Origin: a virus
DNA: 47,134 bases
Strand: one strand, 5' to 3'
IMG/VR virus record: IMGVR_UViG_3300017605_000338
Span: 1-47,134 of that record
Positions 7,158 to 16,369 of the stretch are shown in pieces. A program made the translations under genes and the position numbers. Every line of letters begins with the position of its first letter. The stretch's first letter is position 1. Under the pieces are notes generated by a model that was not told the DNA's origin, made no database searches, and was given only the letters and a program-made list of their open reading frames with translations.

Positions 7158-7544
7158 CTAGTAGGGCGTAGGCGTCGGAACCAGCATCGCGGGCGGGTCG
7201 GTCGGGTTGCGTAGGATGCTGGCCTGCAGCGTTGGGCTGCGGTAGATGGCGCCGCCGTAGGTCGCGACGAATTGGCAGAGGTAGATGCCTGCTACGTCGA
7301 CGTTCCAGGCGGCGGGCTGATAGGTGACGACGCCATCTGCGTTGCCTGCGCCGGCGCCTCCGGCGAGTTTGATCTCGCCGGTCAGCGCGTTGGTCATGCT
7401 GAATGTTACGACCGCGTTTGTGAAGTCGATCGGGCGCATGTACCACTCGGCGCGCCATACGTAGGCCTCGCGCGTCGAGCCGACCATGCGATCGGCGAAA
7501 CGGTATCCGAGGTCGATTGTGCTTGGGTTGCCAAAGCAGCTCAT
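7158..7544 (-). CDS. BppU-like baseplate/fibre-associated protein
   Basis: 128 residues. The pattern (IDFTNAVVTFSMTNALTGEI, a small Gly-Ala loop, GVVTYQPAAWNVDVAGIYLC, then QFVATYGG) matches the Ig-like N-terminal fold seen in phage baseplate upper proteins. It is the last gene of the structural operon and its ATG overlaps the stop of the glycosyltransferase-like gene (ATGA). Probable role: a small adaptor or decoration on the tail fibre or baseplate. Confidence 0.65.
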   Translation of the reverse strand: MSCFGNPSTIDLGYRFADRMVGSTREAYVWRAEWYMRPIDFTNAVVTFSMTNALTGEIKLAGGAGAGNADGVVTYQPAAWNVDVAGIYLCQFVATYGGAIYRSPTLQASILRNPTDPPAMLVPTPTPY

Positions 7545-8290
7545 GGCGGCGGCTCCTCTGTGCGTCGATTGTACGGCGTGAGTAGTATCCTCGGTGCGCG
7601 ATATGGGTGCACGTCCTGATCGCCGATGGCGCGCAGGTCGGACCAGTCGAGGCCGGCGCCGAGGCCATGCTCGCCGAGCCATGCGCGCGCGCGCGCGGAC
7701 TCCGGCGCAAAGTAGTGCCCGAACGTCGACGCGATCGTGCCGTCTCCGCCGAGATGGTCGCAGATATTCGGCACGGGGACGTAGCTATCGAGGCCGTGCG
7801 CGAGCGCAAAAGCGCGCAGCCGCTCATCGTCCCACGTGTGCCACAGGTCGCCGAGCTGCGCCTCGCGCGCTGCAATCCAGCTGATCGCGCGATCGCCGAG
7901 CTCGCGCGGCATCGCGAGACACTGCACAAAGTGCAGGCTACGGGTCGAGGCCCATCGCAGGCCGGCAGCGTGCGCGATGCTGACTTGGTCGCGCGGCAGC
8001 CAGCCAGCGACGATGCTCTCGGGACGTGCTGCGACGAGCGCGTCGAGCGTCGCGCGGAAGTCGGCACACACAGCGATGTCGTCGGCGAGTATCGCGATGT
8101 GGGTCGCGTCGAGCTCGCTGCGGGCGCACAGTTCCCATGTCGAGCGCCACCCATGCCAGCAGCCACGCGGGGGATCGTCGACGTACACATGCACGCTGCC
8201 GCCGATGCGCGCTGCGAGTCGCGCGAAGTGCTCTCGACGCGACTCGACTGCCATTATGCCGATTGAAACGCTCGTGGGTCGCTGCGGCAT
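7541..8290 (-). CDS. Glycosyltransferase-like protein
   Basis: 249 residues. The N-terminus (SVSIGIMAVESRREHFARLA) and an internal acidic motif (THIAILADDIAVC) resemble GT-A glycosyltransferases in which DxD-like residues hold the metal and nucleotide sugar. A pair of His/Asp motifs follows (NICDHLGG). It lies immediately after the giant tail fibre and before the BppU-like gene, so it may glycosylate a virion protein or modify the host surface. The acidic motif is DD rather than a clean DxD, so the exact family is uncertain. Confidence 0.55.
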   Translation of the reverse strand: MPQRPTSVSIGIMAVESRREHFARLAARIGGSVHVYVDDPPRGCWHGWRSTWELCARSELDATHIAILADDIAVCADFRATLDALVAARPESIVAGWLPRDQVSIAHAAGLRWASTRSLHFVQCLAMPRELGDRAISWIAAREAQLGDLWHTWDDERLRAFALAHGLDSYVPVPNICDHLGGDGTIASTFGHYFAPESARARAWLGEHGLGAGLDWSDLRAIGDQDVHPYRAPRILLTPYNRRTEEPPP

Positions 8291-8299
8291 GTGGTGCGC

Positions 8300-11200
8300 C
8301 TAGTATCCGAAAAACGTATTTGCGGGGTAGCGTCGCAGGTAGTCGATAGCGACGTGCCTTTGACCTGCGCCGGTGTTGCCGCTGTGCACGATGAATCCGA
8401 ATGTTGTCGCGGTGTCTGCGATCGCTGGCGTCAGATACCAAAACTCCACCACCACAGCGGGCATGATGGCCTTGCGAATTGACATGCCCCACTCGCTCGT
8501 CACTGTGCCCTTGGAGAGCACGAACACGTCGGCGTCGTCGTTAGACGTAACCGGCGCGTTGCCTGTCGACGAAATGGCGCCTGTGCCGGTCTGCGATGAT
8601 CCGCCGACGATTGGCGTCGAGGCCGATCCATCGACAAATCCGGCCATAACCTTCTTTGATGTGCTGTATGTGTTGCCGTCGGCAACAAACACGCCGCAGC
8701 GCTGCGACGTGTTCACGACGACGTTACTCGGCACAGCTCGGACGGCGATGCAGCCAAAAGGCGCGGACATGGTCTTGGTAACGGTCATGAGCGCGCCCGT
8801 CTGCAGATACAACCAGGATCCGATGATGGTCGAGTTGTATTGCGTCGAGGTGAGCGCCGGCGTAGTTGCGAAGTTGACATTGCCTGCGCGCGTCATTGTC
8901 GCGCCTGTCGATGCGTTCTTGCACGTGTAGCCAAGTGTCGCGAGGTCCGGACTCGAACCAGGCGCAAACTCGTCTGCATACAGCAGCGATCCGGGATTGG
9001 TCTCGACGATAAACGGCGCGTCCTGCGTCGCGACGAGTAGGTCGAGCGCTGTTTTGTCCGCAGCGGATAGGAAACCCGAGACGCTCGGCGTAGCGACCGC
9101 AGGCATCGCGTGTGCATGGTCTGATCGCGCGTGCGTGTTCGCGACTCCGCCTGCCTGTGCGCCGCCGACGGTCAGCGCTGCGGGCAAACCTGGGGCGCTG
9201 AATGCCATCGCGGTTGCACTGGTGGCGATGAGTGCCGAGCCGGCTGCGGGCGCGCTGCCCTGCAGGCGGACCATTGTCGAGGCATCGACGGAGAGTGTCG
9301 ACGCAGCGAGGCCGGCATACACGATCGGTTTCCAGTAGGGCGAATCGGGGTTGTAGGAGCTGTTACCGCGTCCGCACACCCACTCGATCAGGCTGTTAGT
9401 GACCGGCAGGAAAGTCGCGCTCGTTGGCCACTGCCCGCCTGCGGTGTATGGCGGCTGAATGTGGCTAGGTGATGTCGGCGTGATCGTGACGGTGAACGTG
9501 TTTGCTGTCTCGACCTCCAGGCCGAACACGACGCCGCGCAATACCTGCTCGGAACCAGGCGGCGAAACGAGTGTGAGGTTTGCGTTCGCGCCTGCGACAA
9601 GCGATGTGATGTTATAGACCCATCCCGGATAGATGGTCGTCGGCGCGACCGTATCGCGAGGCCATATTTGCGGCGGGCCTGGAATCTCGACGAACAGACC
9701 AGACGATGACGAGACGGCTCGGAATTGCCGGTTGCAATAGGCGTAGCCAGTTGGGCCGGTGCGCACGACGATCGTCGCGCCGTTGAACAGGCCGACATAC
9801 GTGCCGAGGTAGGCTGCGGATAGGACTAGGTCTAGTTGCCACGGTGTGCCGACGGTGCCCGGGGCGATGACCTTGTAGAGTCCGCAGTTTGCCGCAGACT
9901 CGAACAGGACCAGCACTAGATTGTTCGCCGCGACTGCGATGCCGTCGACGGTGAGCGCGCCGTTCGCCGTTGCTGTAAGGCGAGGCTGGTTCGTGCTGAT
10001 CGTGGTCGCGTTGTAGGCCGGCAGCGTGGTCGCGGTCGCGACGAGTGCATTGATCGTGACTGTTGCGCCTGTCGTGATCGCGTCGAGCGCGCCCTTGTCG
10101 GCGCCTGGCATGAATCCCGAGGCGCCGCTCGTAGCGTCCACGTGTCCACCGGTTATCACACCGTGCGAGTGCACGTGATCGGCGCGAGCGGCTGTCGTTC
10201 CTACGCCGACGACCGCAGCGGTCCCGACATTCGCAGGCGCAGCGCTCGCGAGCGCTGCAGCACTGGTTGCGATGCCGTCGAGCTTTGTTTTGTCGGCGGC
10301 GAGCATGAAGCCGTCGCCTGCACCACTCGCGAGGCCTGGCATCGCGTGCACGTGATCGGAGCGCGGCAGCGTGACGGCGACTCCCGCCGAGCTCGCCGCG
10401 CCGACAGTCAGCGCGGCAGGCGCAGCCGTCGCCGGCAGCGCATGCACGTGGTCGCTGACTGCTAGCGTCGCCGCCGAGCCTGCCGAGTTGCTGCCGGCGA
10501 GCGTGAGTGCGACGGGCGTGCCCGCTGCCGGCATAGCGTGCACGTGGTCGGAGCGCGGCAGCGTGACGGCAACACCTGCCGAGCTCGCTGCGCCGACAGT
10601 GAGCGCAGCAGGCGCAGCCGTCGCCGGCAGCGCATGCACGTGGTCGGACAGCGCGAGCGACGTAGCAGATCCGGCAGCGGTCGTGCCTGCGAGCGTGAGA
10701 GCGACGGGCGTGCCGCTCGTGGCTTGGTGCGTGTGGTCCTGTCGCGCGGCAGTGGTCGCAACGCCGACGGCTGCGGCTGCGGCTGTCACGTTCGGCGATG
10801 CCGAGCTCGCGAGCGGCGTGTTAGTCGCTCCCGTTGTCATGCCGTCGAGCCGAGTTTTGTCGGCGCCGCTCATGAATCCGGCAGCGCCGGCAGCGATGAC
10901 CGTAGCGTGCAACGTGCCGCCGCCTCGAGTGCCGTGCTGCGCATCGGTCGCTAGGACGCCGACTTTGATGTCGTCGGCGGCGACCACGATCGACGCGTCG
11001 GCGTTCGCGACGACGTTCAATGTGTTGCCGCTCTTGACCATGCCGGCGCCCGCCGTGATCTGCCCGGCGCCTGTGACCTGCGCGAACGTTAGCGCGGTTG
11101 TTCCGAGTACGATCGGATCGGGCGTGATCAATGCCCAGCCGCTGTCAGCGTTCGCCGTGCCCTCGACGATAAATGTGTACATGCCGGCAGTGACGTCTGC

Positions 11201-14047
11201 GGATACGTCGGCGTCTGCTGCGCGGGCCCATGCGCCGGCCGGGTTGGTTAGGTAGATTCCGTTCGCTGCCGGTGCTGACTGCGCGGTGAGCAGCACGCGG
11301 TCGGTCGCGGTTGTAACGCCGTCGATTACCACTGCGCCTGTGAGCGCCGATACGTTGCTCGTGGCGACGAGCCTGCACGATTGTTTGATGTCGAGTCCTT
11401 GCGCGATCGCGTCCGTGTACGCTTTCGTCGCGACGTCCTGCGCGGCTGTCGGGTCGGCGACTCCCGAAATACGCTGCGCATTGAATCCGACTGCAGAGGT
11501 CGCTGCGCCGAGCGCGACCTGCACGCGCGAGAAAGTGACGACCTGCGCGCCGGCCTCGATGCCGTCGAGCTTTGTTTTGTCGGCGGCGACCATGAAGCCA
11601 TTGGCTGCGCCGGTCGCGAGGCCTGGCATAGCGTGCACGTGATCGGCGCGCACGAGCGAGCTGCTCGAGCCGTCGGCAGCGGCAGCGCCGACAGTGAGCG
11701 CGCTCGGGGAGCCTACGCGGACTTGATGCCTGTGATCGATGCGCGAGGCCGTGATCCCGGTTCCCGCGTCGCCTGCGGCAGTGTCGACAATGCTAGCCAC
11801 CGATGAGCCGAGCGCGGCAGCGCCGGTCGCCATGCCGTCGAGGCGCGTTTTGTCGGTCGCAGCCATGAAGCCGTCGACACTCGTCGTCGCGAGTGCCGGC
11901 ATGGCGTGCTGATGATCGCTGCGCGCGAGGCTAGCGTTTGAGCCTTGCACGTTCGCGCCGCCGATGGCGAGGGCGATAGGCGCATTGATAGAGACTGTGT
12001 GCTTATGGTCCTGTCGCGCGGCAGTGGTCGCGACTCCGACCGCGGACGCGCCGCTGTCGACATTGACGGGCGCTGTCGAGGTCAGCGCGGCAGCGCCGGT
12101 CGCCATGCCATCGAGGCGCGTCTTGTCGGTCGCAGCCATGAAGCCGTCGACACTCGTCGTCGCGAGTGCCGGCAATTGGTGCACGTGGTTTGCGCGCGCG
12201 AGGCCGGTGCCAGATCCCGCGCTGTTCGCGCCGCCTATGCCGAGCGTGACAGCAGTGCTGACTAACACGGCGTGCGTGTGATCGTCGCGCGCGGCTGCGG
12301 TGCCTACGCCGACGACCGCCGTAGTCGCGCCGACGCTCGCCGGTGTCGTGTTCGTGAGCGCGGCAGCGCCGGTCGCCATGCCGTCGAGCCGAGTTTTGTC
12401 GGCTGCACTGATGAATCCGGCGACTGTCGTGCTCGCCGCAGCGTGCAGCGTCCCGTCGGTCTGCGCGCCGTGCGCGTGCGTGTGGTCGCCTCGAGCGGCT
12501 GTCGTGCCGGCGCCGACGGCACTCGAGAAAGCTACGGCAGGCGGCGCGGTGCTCGTGAGCGCGGCAGCGTCGGTCGCCATCGAGTCGAGCCGAGTTTTGT
12601 CGCTGGTACTGAGAAACCCTGCGACCGCAGTCGTCGCTGCGGCGTGCTGCGCGCCGTCGGTCTGCGCGCCGTGCGAGTGCACGTGATCGGCTCGAGCGGC
12701 TGTCGTGCCTACGCCGACGGCTGCGGCAGCGCCGACGTTCGCCGGCGCCGAGCTCGCGAGCGCGGCAGCGCCGGTCGCCATGCCGTCGAGCCGAGTTTTG
12801 TCGGCCGCACTGAGAAACCCTGCGACCGCTGGCGTCGCTGCGGCGTGCTGCGAGCCTCCGCCTCGCGCGCCGTGCTGTGCATCGGCTGCGAGCGTTCCGA
12901 CCTGCACGGCGTCTGCAGACGCGACTATCGAGCCGTCGGCGTGTCCGACGACGTCGACGACGTTTCCAGTTTTGACGAGGCCTGCGCCGGCGACGAGCTG
13001 CGCTGCGCCGGTGAAGCGCGTAAACGTGAGCGCAGAGGTCCCGAGCGCGAGCGGCGGATCGGTCGCGAGGATCCACCCACTCTCGGCGTACTCGGCGCCG
13101 TCGGTCACAAATACGACCATGCCGGGCAGTAGCTCGGCCGTCGCATCGGCATCGACGGCACGCACCCATGCGCCGGCATCGCTGGCGACGTAGATGCCAT
13201 TGTCGGCCGGCGAGGCCTGCGCTGTGAGCAGCACGCGGTCGGCGTTGACCGTCGATTTTGTGTCGATGACCTGTGTATTCGAGGCCGTGACGGGCGTGGT
13301 AGCGACGAGCCGACAGGGCGATCGCGTGCCTGCTCGATTGACTGCGGCGAGCAGGGTGCCGAGCGGCACAGCGTCGCCGGCGGCCACAGGCGCGCCGAGG
13401 TTCGCGATCGTATGCCCGGCTGCATCCTGGCTGCCTGTGAAAGGGATCGAGCCGTCGGCGCGCAGCAGATTGTCGGACAGCTCGGGCGCGAGCTTATCCT
13501 CTGTGATCGAGCCGTCCGGGATGACTCCGCCGCCGCCGCCGCTCGTACCCTCGAGCGCCTCGACTAACTCGCGGTGGAAGTCAACGATCGGGCGATTGGT
13601 GCTGCCCTCATTCATCTCTGTGATCTCGACGCTCGGCGTCGTCGGCACAGCGGTCGCGTTCGGGTCTGTGCGCTCGGACAGCGCCGGATATGCGATGTGA
13701 TAACCCGGCGAGCGGATCGATATGCGGCGCGTTACAGACGCTACGACAGCATCGTTGATCGTCGCCGTGACTCGCACGCGGAACGGTCCCCAACAACCGA
13801 CGTCAAATTCTAGCGTCCAAGTCTCGGACGAAAGCTGCGTGAGTAGCGGGTTGCTGTTCGGCGGTTCGTCGAGCAGCAGCACGTCGATCGTCGAGGTCGG
13901 CGGGATGTTGCCGATCGTAATCGTGACCGGATACGCGCGCGTCGCGGCGATCGCGCCTGTGCTCTTGATATCCGTTCGACCTCTGTCGACGGAGCCTGCC
14001 GGGATGCCTGCGCCTGCCTGATCGAAAGTGAGCGTGATTGTCGGCAT
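8300..14047 (-). CDS. Giant repeat-rich tail fibre protein
   Basis: 1,915 residues from the ATG at 14047 (the longer open frame upstream overlaps the next gene). Residues about 1-190 form an Ig-like N-terminal region that should attach to the baseplate. Next comes a mosaic with 15 copies of a DHxH motif (for example RADHVHSHG, RSDHVHAMP) and 10 DK-T/G-x-LD motifs (ADKTRLDGM type), the pattern of phage tail repeats. A longer adhesin-type module (DRVLLTAQ ... NGIY ... GAW.RA.DAD) occurs twice. DNA repeats with periods of 192 bp (from 10361 and 10553) and 273 bp lie inside. The C-terminal 250 residues are non-repetitive, lectin-like beta sequence and likely bind the receptor. HxH residues in T4 gp37 bind iron; the same is possible here. 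Confidence 0.88.
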   Translation of the reverse strand: MPTITLTFDQAGAGIPAGSVDRGRTDIKSTGAIAATRAYPVTITIGNIPPTSTIDVLLLDEPPNSNPLLTQLSSETWTLEFDVGCWGPFRVRVTATINDAVVASVTRRISIRSPGYHIAYPALSERTDPNATAVPTTPSVEITEMNEGSTNRPIVDFHRELVEALEGTSGGGGGVIPDGSITEDKLAPELSDNLLRADGSIPFTGSQDAAGHTIANLGAPVAAGDAVPLGTLLAAVNRAGTRSPCRLVATTPVTASNTQVIDTKSTVNADRVLLTAQASPADNGIYVASDAGAWVRAVDADATAELLPGMVVFVTDGAEYAESGWILATDPPLALGTSALTFTRFTGAAQLVAGAGLVKTGNVVDVVGHADGSIVASADAVQVGTLAADAQHGARGGGSQHAAATPAVAGFLSAADKTRLDGMATGAAALASSAPANVGAAAAVGVGTTAARADHVHSHGAQTDGAQHAAATTAVAGFLSTSDKTRLDSMATDAAALTSTAPPAVAFSSAVGAGTTAARGDHTHAHGAQTDGTLHAAASTTVAGFISAADKTRLDGMATGAAALTNTTPASVGATTAVVGVGTAAARDDHTHAVLVSTAVTLGIGGANSAGSGTGLARANHVHQLPALATTSVDGFMAATDKTRLDGMATGAAALTSTAPVNVDSGASAVGVATTAARQDHKHTVSINAPIALAIGGANVQGSNASLARSDHQHAMPALATTSVDGFMAATDKTRLDGMATGAAALGSSVASIVDTAAGDAGTGITASRIDHRHQVRVGSPSALTVGAAAADGSSSSLVRADHVHAMPGLATGAANGFMVAADKTKLDGIEAGAQVVTFSRVQVALGAATSAVGFNAQRISGVADPTAAQDVATKAYTDAIAQGLDIKQSCRLVATSNVSALTGAVVIDGVTTATDRVLLTAQSAPAANGIYLTNPAGAWARAADADVSADVTAGMYTFIVEGTANADSGWALITPDPIVLGTTALTFAQVTGAGQITAGAGMVKSGNTLNVVANADASIVVAADDIKVGVLATDAQHGTRGGGTLHATVIAAGAAGFMSGADKTRLDGMTTGATNTPLASSASPNVTAAAAAVGVATTAARQDHTHQATSGTPVALTLAGTTAAGSATSLALSDHVHALPATAAPAALTVGAASSAGVAVTLPRSDHVHAMPAAGTPVALTLAGSNSAGSAATLAVSDHVHALPATAAPAALTVGAASSAGVAVTLPRSDHVHAMPGLASGAGDGFMLAADKTKLDGIATSAAALASAAPANVGTAAVVGVGTTAARADHVHSHGVITGGHVDATSGASGFMPGADKGALDAITTGATVTINALVATATTLPAYNATTISTNQPRLTATANGALTVDGIAVAANNLVLVLFESAANCGLYKVIAPGTVGTPWQLDLVLSAAYLGTYVGLFNGATIVVRTGPTGYAYCNRQFRAVSSSSGLFVEIPGPPQIWPRDTVAPTTIYPGWVYNITSLVAGANANLTLVSPPGSEQVLRGVVFGLEVETANTFTVTITPTSPSHIQPPYTAGGQWPTSATFLPVTNSLIEWVCGRGNSSYNPDSPYWKPIVYAGLAASTLSVDASTMVRLQGSAPAAGSALIATSATAMAFSAPGLPAALTVGGAQAGGVANTHARSDHAHAMPAVATPSVSGFLSAADKTALDLLVATQDAPFIVETNPGSLLYADEFAPGSSPDLATLGYTCKNASTGATMTRAGNVNFATTPALTSTQYNSTIIGSWLYLQTGALMTVTKTMSAPFGCIAVRAVPSNVVVNTSQRCGVFVADGNTYSTSKKVMAGFVDGSASTPIVGGSSQTGTGAISSTGNAPVTSNDDADVFVLSKGTVTSEWGMSIRKAIMPAVVVEFWYLTPAIADTATTFGFIVHSGNTGAGQRHVAIDYLRRYPANTFFGY

Positions 14048-14049
14048 GT

Positions 14050-14649
14050 CTAAATGACTCCGGTGAGCTTGCCGCCTGTGGTTTGCGCTGCGTCTGCGAA
14101 GCCGCGATTGACGTCGATGTCGGGCGTTGATGCCGCGCTGCCGAACGAGAAATTCTCGCCAGCTGCCGACGAGCTGTAGAGCATGTCGATCCGTACGCCT
14201 GCGGCCTTCGCCTCCTGCAGCATGTCGGCGATCTGCAGCGCGGTCTGCGCGTCGACGATGCCGGATAGGTCGAGCGAGACGTCGCCGGGGAAGTACTCGA
14301 TCAGGGTGATCGTAACCGTGAGCGGCAGCACTGCGCGCACGACTGCGATCAGGTCTTGCGGCCTGCCGCTCGAGGTCGCGAGGCGCGCTCGAGCGGTGAT
14401 CCACAGCTTATAGGTTGCGTCGTCGCGTCCGCCTCTCGGCTGCCCGACGAGCGCGCCGAGCATGTCGAGCGCGTCGCCGACGGCTGCGGGCAGCATGGTC
14501 CCGATGTAGACCGACCATGCGGCGTCCTCGAGCTCTTGAATCTGCACGAGGTAGGTCTGCAGTAGGCCGTTGAATATCGGGCGCCGCAGGTCGTAGATCG
14601 GCAGCGATAGGCCCTGCGCGATGACGGTCGTGTTATGCGCGAGGGTCAC
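14050..14649 (-). CDS. Baseplate protein, DUF2612-like (gpI-like)
   Basis: 199 residues starting at GTG and overlapping the gpJ-like gene (GTGA at 14646-14649). The sequence (RRPIFNGLLQTYLVQIQELE, LGALVGQPRGGRDDATYK, ARARLATSSGRPQDLIAVV) fits the family that sits between baseplate J and the fibre in P2-like and Pam3-like phages. It links the wedge to the fibre that follows. Confidence 0.75.
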   Translation of the reverse strand: MTLAHNTTVIAQGLSLPIYDLRRPIFNGLLQTYLVQIQELEDAAWSVYIGTMLPAAVGDALDMLGALVGQPRGGRDDATYKLWITARARLATSSGRPQDLIAVVRAVLPLTVTITLIEYFPGDVSLDLSGIVDAQTALQIADMLQEAKAAGVRIDMLYSSSAAGENFSFGSAASTPDIDVNRGFADAAQTTGGKLTGVI

Positions 14650-15833
14650 GGGCCCACCCAGTTGGCGCCGACGAGCGTCGCGAGGTCGCGCGGGCCCATG
14701 GCGAGCGTGTTGTCGGGCGCGGTCGGGATGGCATCGGGCGGCAGCGTCGGCGCGACTGCGGCGTCGAGCGAGACGTTGATCACGCCGATTGACTCGTCGT
14801 CGGCGACCTTGAGCATGCGCACGAGGTAGACCGGCTTGCCGATCTGAAAGTGCATCGGCGAGGCCGGGTCGATGCTGGCGATCTGCAGCTTGGAGCGGAT
14901 CGCGGTGGGCACATAGTTCGATGTGACCTCGGCGCGATAGTTGACATTGATGACCTTGAGAGACGGGCGCGAGAATCGGACGGTATGAACGATGCCCTCG
15001 CTGTCTGTGACGGGCGCGCTCGAGGTCCCGTGCGTCTCGATGCCTGCCGGCTTATTGGCCCATATGCTCGTTGCGATCGCACTGTCGGTGCCGCCGCTGA
15101 CTACGACCTCGAAGCTGTGCGGCGGCAGGCCGTTCGCGTCGATGGTGTCGGTCACGTTCTCGTAACCTGCCGCTGTGATCACGCCATTCAGGCGCCGCAC
15201 ATCGGCGACGATGCCGTCGAGCGTCGAGCCTTGCGTCGCCGCTCGCAGCTGCTGCTGCCGCAGTCGATAGGCCTCGTCACTTTCGATATCCGTGCCGGGC
15301 ACGCCTGCGAGCGGGTTCGTGACGGCTGTCCAGCCGCTCACGGGGCTTTCGATCTTGGTCAGCGTGAGAGCGGGCACGATGAGCGCGCCTGCCGTCTCGG
15401 CGGCTGCAGTCGCGAGCACGAGGCCTCCGACTAGGCTCGTGATCGCATCCTGCGTCGTGACAAATCGCACTGTGGGTCGCAGTGGGTCACTAACTACGCT
15501 GCCCGTCGGCACGACTGTAAGAGGCGCGAGCGTGAGCTGCAGCGACACGGTTGCCTTCGTCGCCGGCAGGCGCGGAATGCCGAGCAGTGCGCCGGTGTGA
15601 TCGGCTGCGATGCCCTCGGCTGTCGCCGGGTCGTGCGCGTCGTATATCTCGGCGAGCATTTCCCACACAGCGCCGAGCTGCAGTGCGAAAGCCATATTCA
15701 AGTTGGCAATGACGCCTGTGCTGCTCGTGTTGAGGGTGCCGTCGATGGTGCTGCGCTGTGCTTGCTGCAGCTCGGCGATAATCTCGGCGACAGTTTTCGG
15801 CGTGAACCCGAGCGGCGTCAGACCTGCGGTCAT
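14646..15833 (-). CDS. Baseplate J-like protein (gp6/gpJ)
   Basis: 395 residues. Typical features are an N-terminal helical part (TVAEIIAELQQAQRSTIDGT), ATAEGIAADHTGALLGIPRL, a duplicated beta module, GVPGTDIESDEAYRLRQQQL and a C-terminal beta domain. This protein forms the wedge ring of contractile tails. It overlaps both neighbours by four bases. Confidence 0.88.
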   Translation of the reverse strand: MTAGLTPLGFTPKTVAEIIAELQQAQRSTIDGTLNTSSTGVIANLNMAFALQLGAVWEMLAEIYDAHDPATAEGIAADHTGALLGIPRLPATKATVSLQLTLAPLTVVPTGSVVSDPLRPTVRFVTTQDAITSLVGGLVLATAAAETAGALIVPALTLTKIESPVSGWTAVTNPLAGVPGTDIESDEAYRLRQQQLRAATQGSTLDGIVADVRRLNGVITAAGYENVTDTIDANGLPPHSFEVVVSGGTDSAIATSIWANKPAGIETHGTSSAPVTDSEGIVHTVRFSRPSLKVINVNYRAEVTSNYVPTAIRSKLQIASIDPASPMHFQIGKPVYLVRMLKVADDESIGVINVSLDAAVAPTLPPDAIPTAPDNTLAMGPRDLATLVGANWVGP

Positions 15834-16303
15834 GGTGTGGCTCCAGCGAGAAACGTTCTCGCCGTCGAGCTCGAGCCGAGCTGCGTGCTCGATGCTTGCG
15901 ACTCCGGCGCGGTCGAGGGCTCGAGCAGGATGTCGCGGTAGATCGGCACGAGCGAGCCGTCGGCGGCCTGTACGGTGGCTTGTATCGTGAGCGTGCGCGA
16001 GCCTCTCTCGTAGTCGAGCACGAGCCGAGTCACTGACTGCACTCCGGCAGTCTCGCGGAGCACTTGGTCATACACAGCGCGCACGACTGCATCGGGCGGT
16101 CTGACGTCGAAAAACAGGCTGCGATAGTCGATGCCTACGCGCAGGTCGAGCGGCCATTCGCCTTTGAACAAGGCAACGCGTAGGTTCGCGTCCTGCGCGA
16201 TGGCATCGGGCCCTCGAATGAGGGCGAAGTCGCCGGCCTCGATCACGAGGTCGCCGGTTACCGGGTCGAGCGCGAGGTCAGTCACAGGCGCAAATACAGT
16301 CAC
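15830..16303 (-). CDS. Baseplate wedge protein, gp25/gpW-like
   Basis: 157 residues beginning with GTG. It has the gp25 pattern: an opening beta segment (DLVIEAGDFALIRGPDAIAQ), then a helix and GEWPLDLRVGIDYRSLFF, followed by the core EAGxxxVxxLxxDY-type strand (VQSVTRLVLDYERGSRTLTI). It joins sheath to baseplate wedge. The last 30 residues are an extra Ser/Thr-rich tail. Confidence 0.85.
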   Translation of the reverse strand: MTVFAPVTDLALDPVTGDLVIEAGDFALIRGPDAIAQDANLRVALFKGEWPLDLRVGIDYRSLFFDVRPPDAVVRAVYDQVLRETAGVQSVTRLVLDYERGSRTLTIQATVQAADGSLVPIYRDILLEPSTAPESQASSTQLGSSSTARTFLAGATP

Positions 16304-16369
16304 GACGCCGAGCGCGCAAGTGTGCTCGTGCGTGAGTTAGCTAGTGCGCGAGCGGTCGAGTGGTCTAGC

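Noticed and set aside
10371-11255. Long rightward frame of 294 codons across the tail fibre
   Set aside because: It is antisense to the fibre repeats, is Ala/Ser/Val low-complexity, and repeats exactly where the fibre DNA repeats.
14048-14404. N-terminal extension of the tail fibre frame
   Set aside because: These 119 residues are Arg/His-rich and are the shadow of the gpI-like gene; the ATG at 14047 directly follows that gene.
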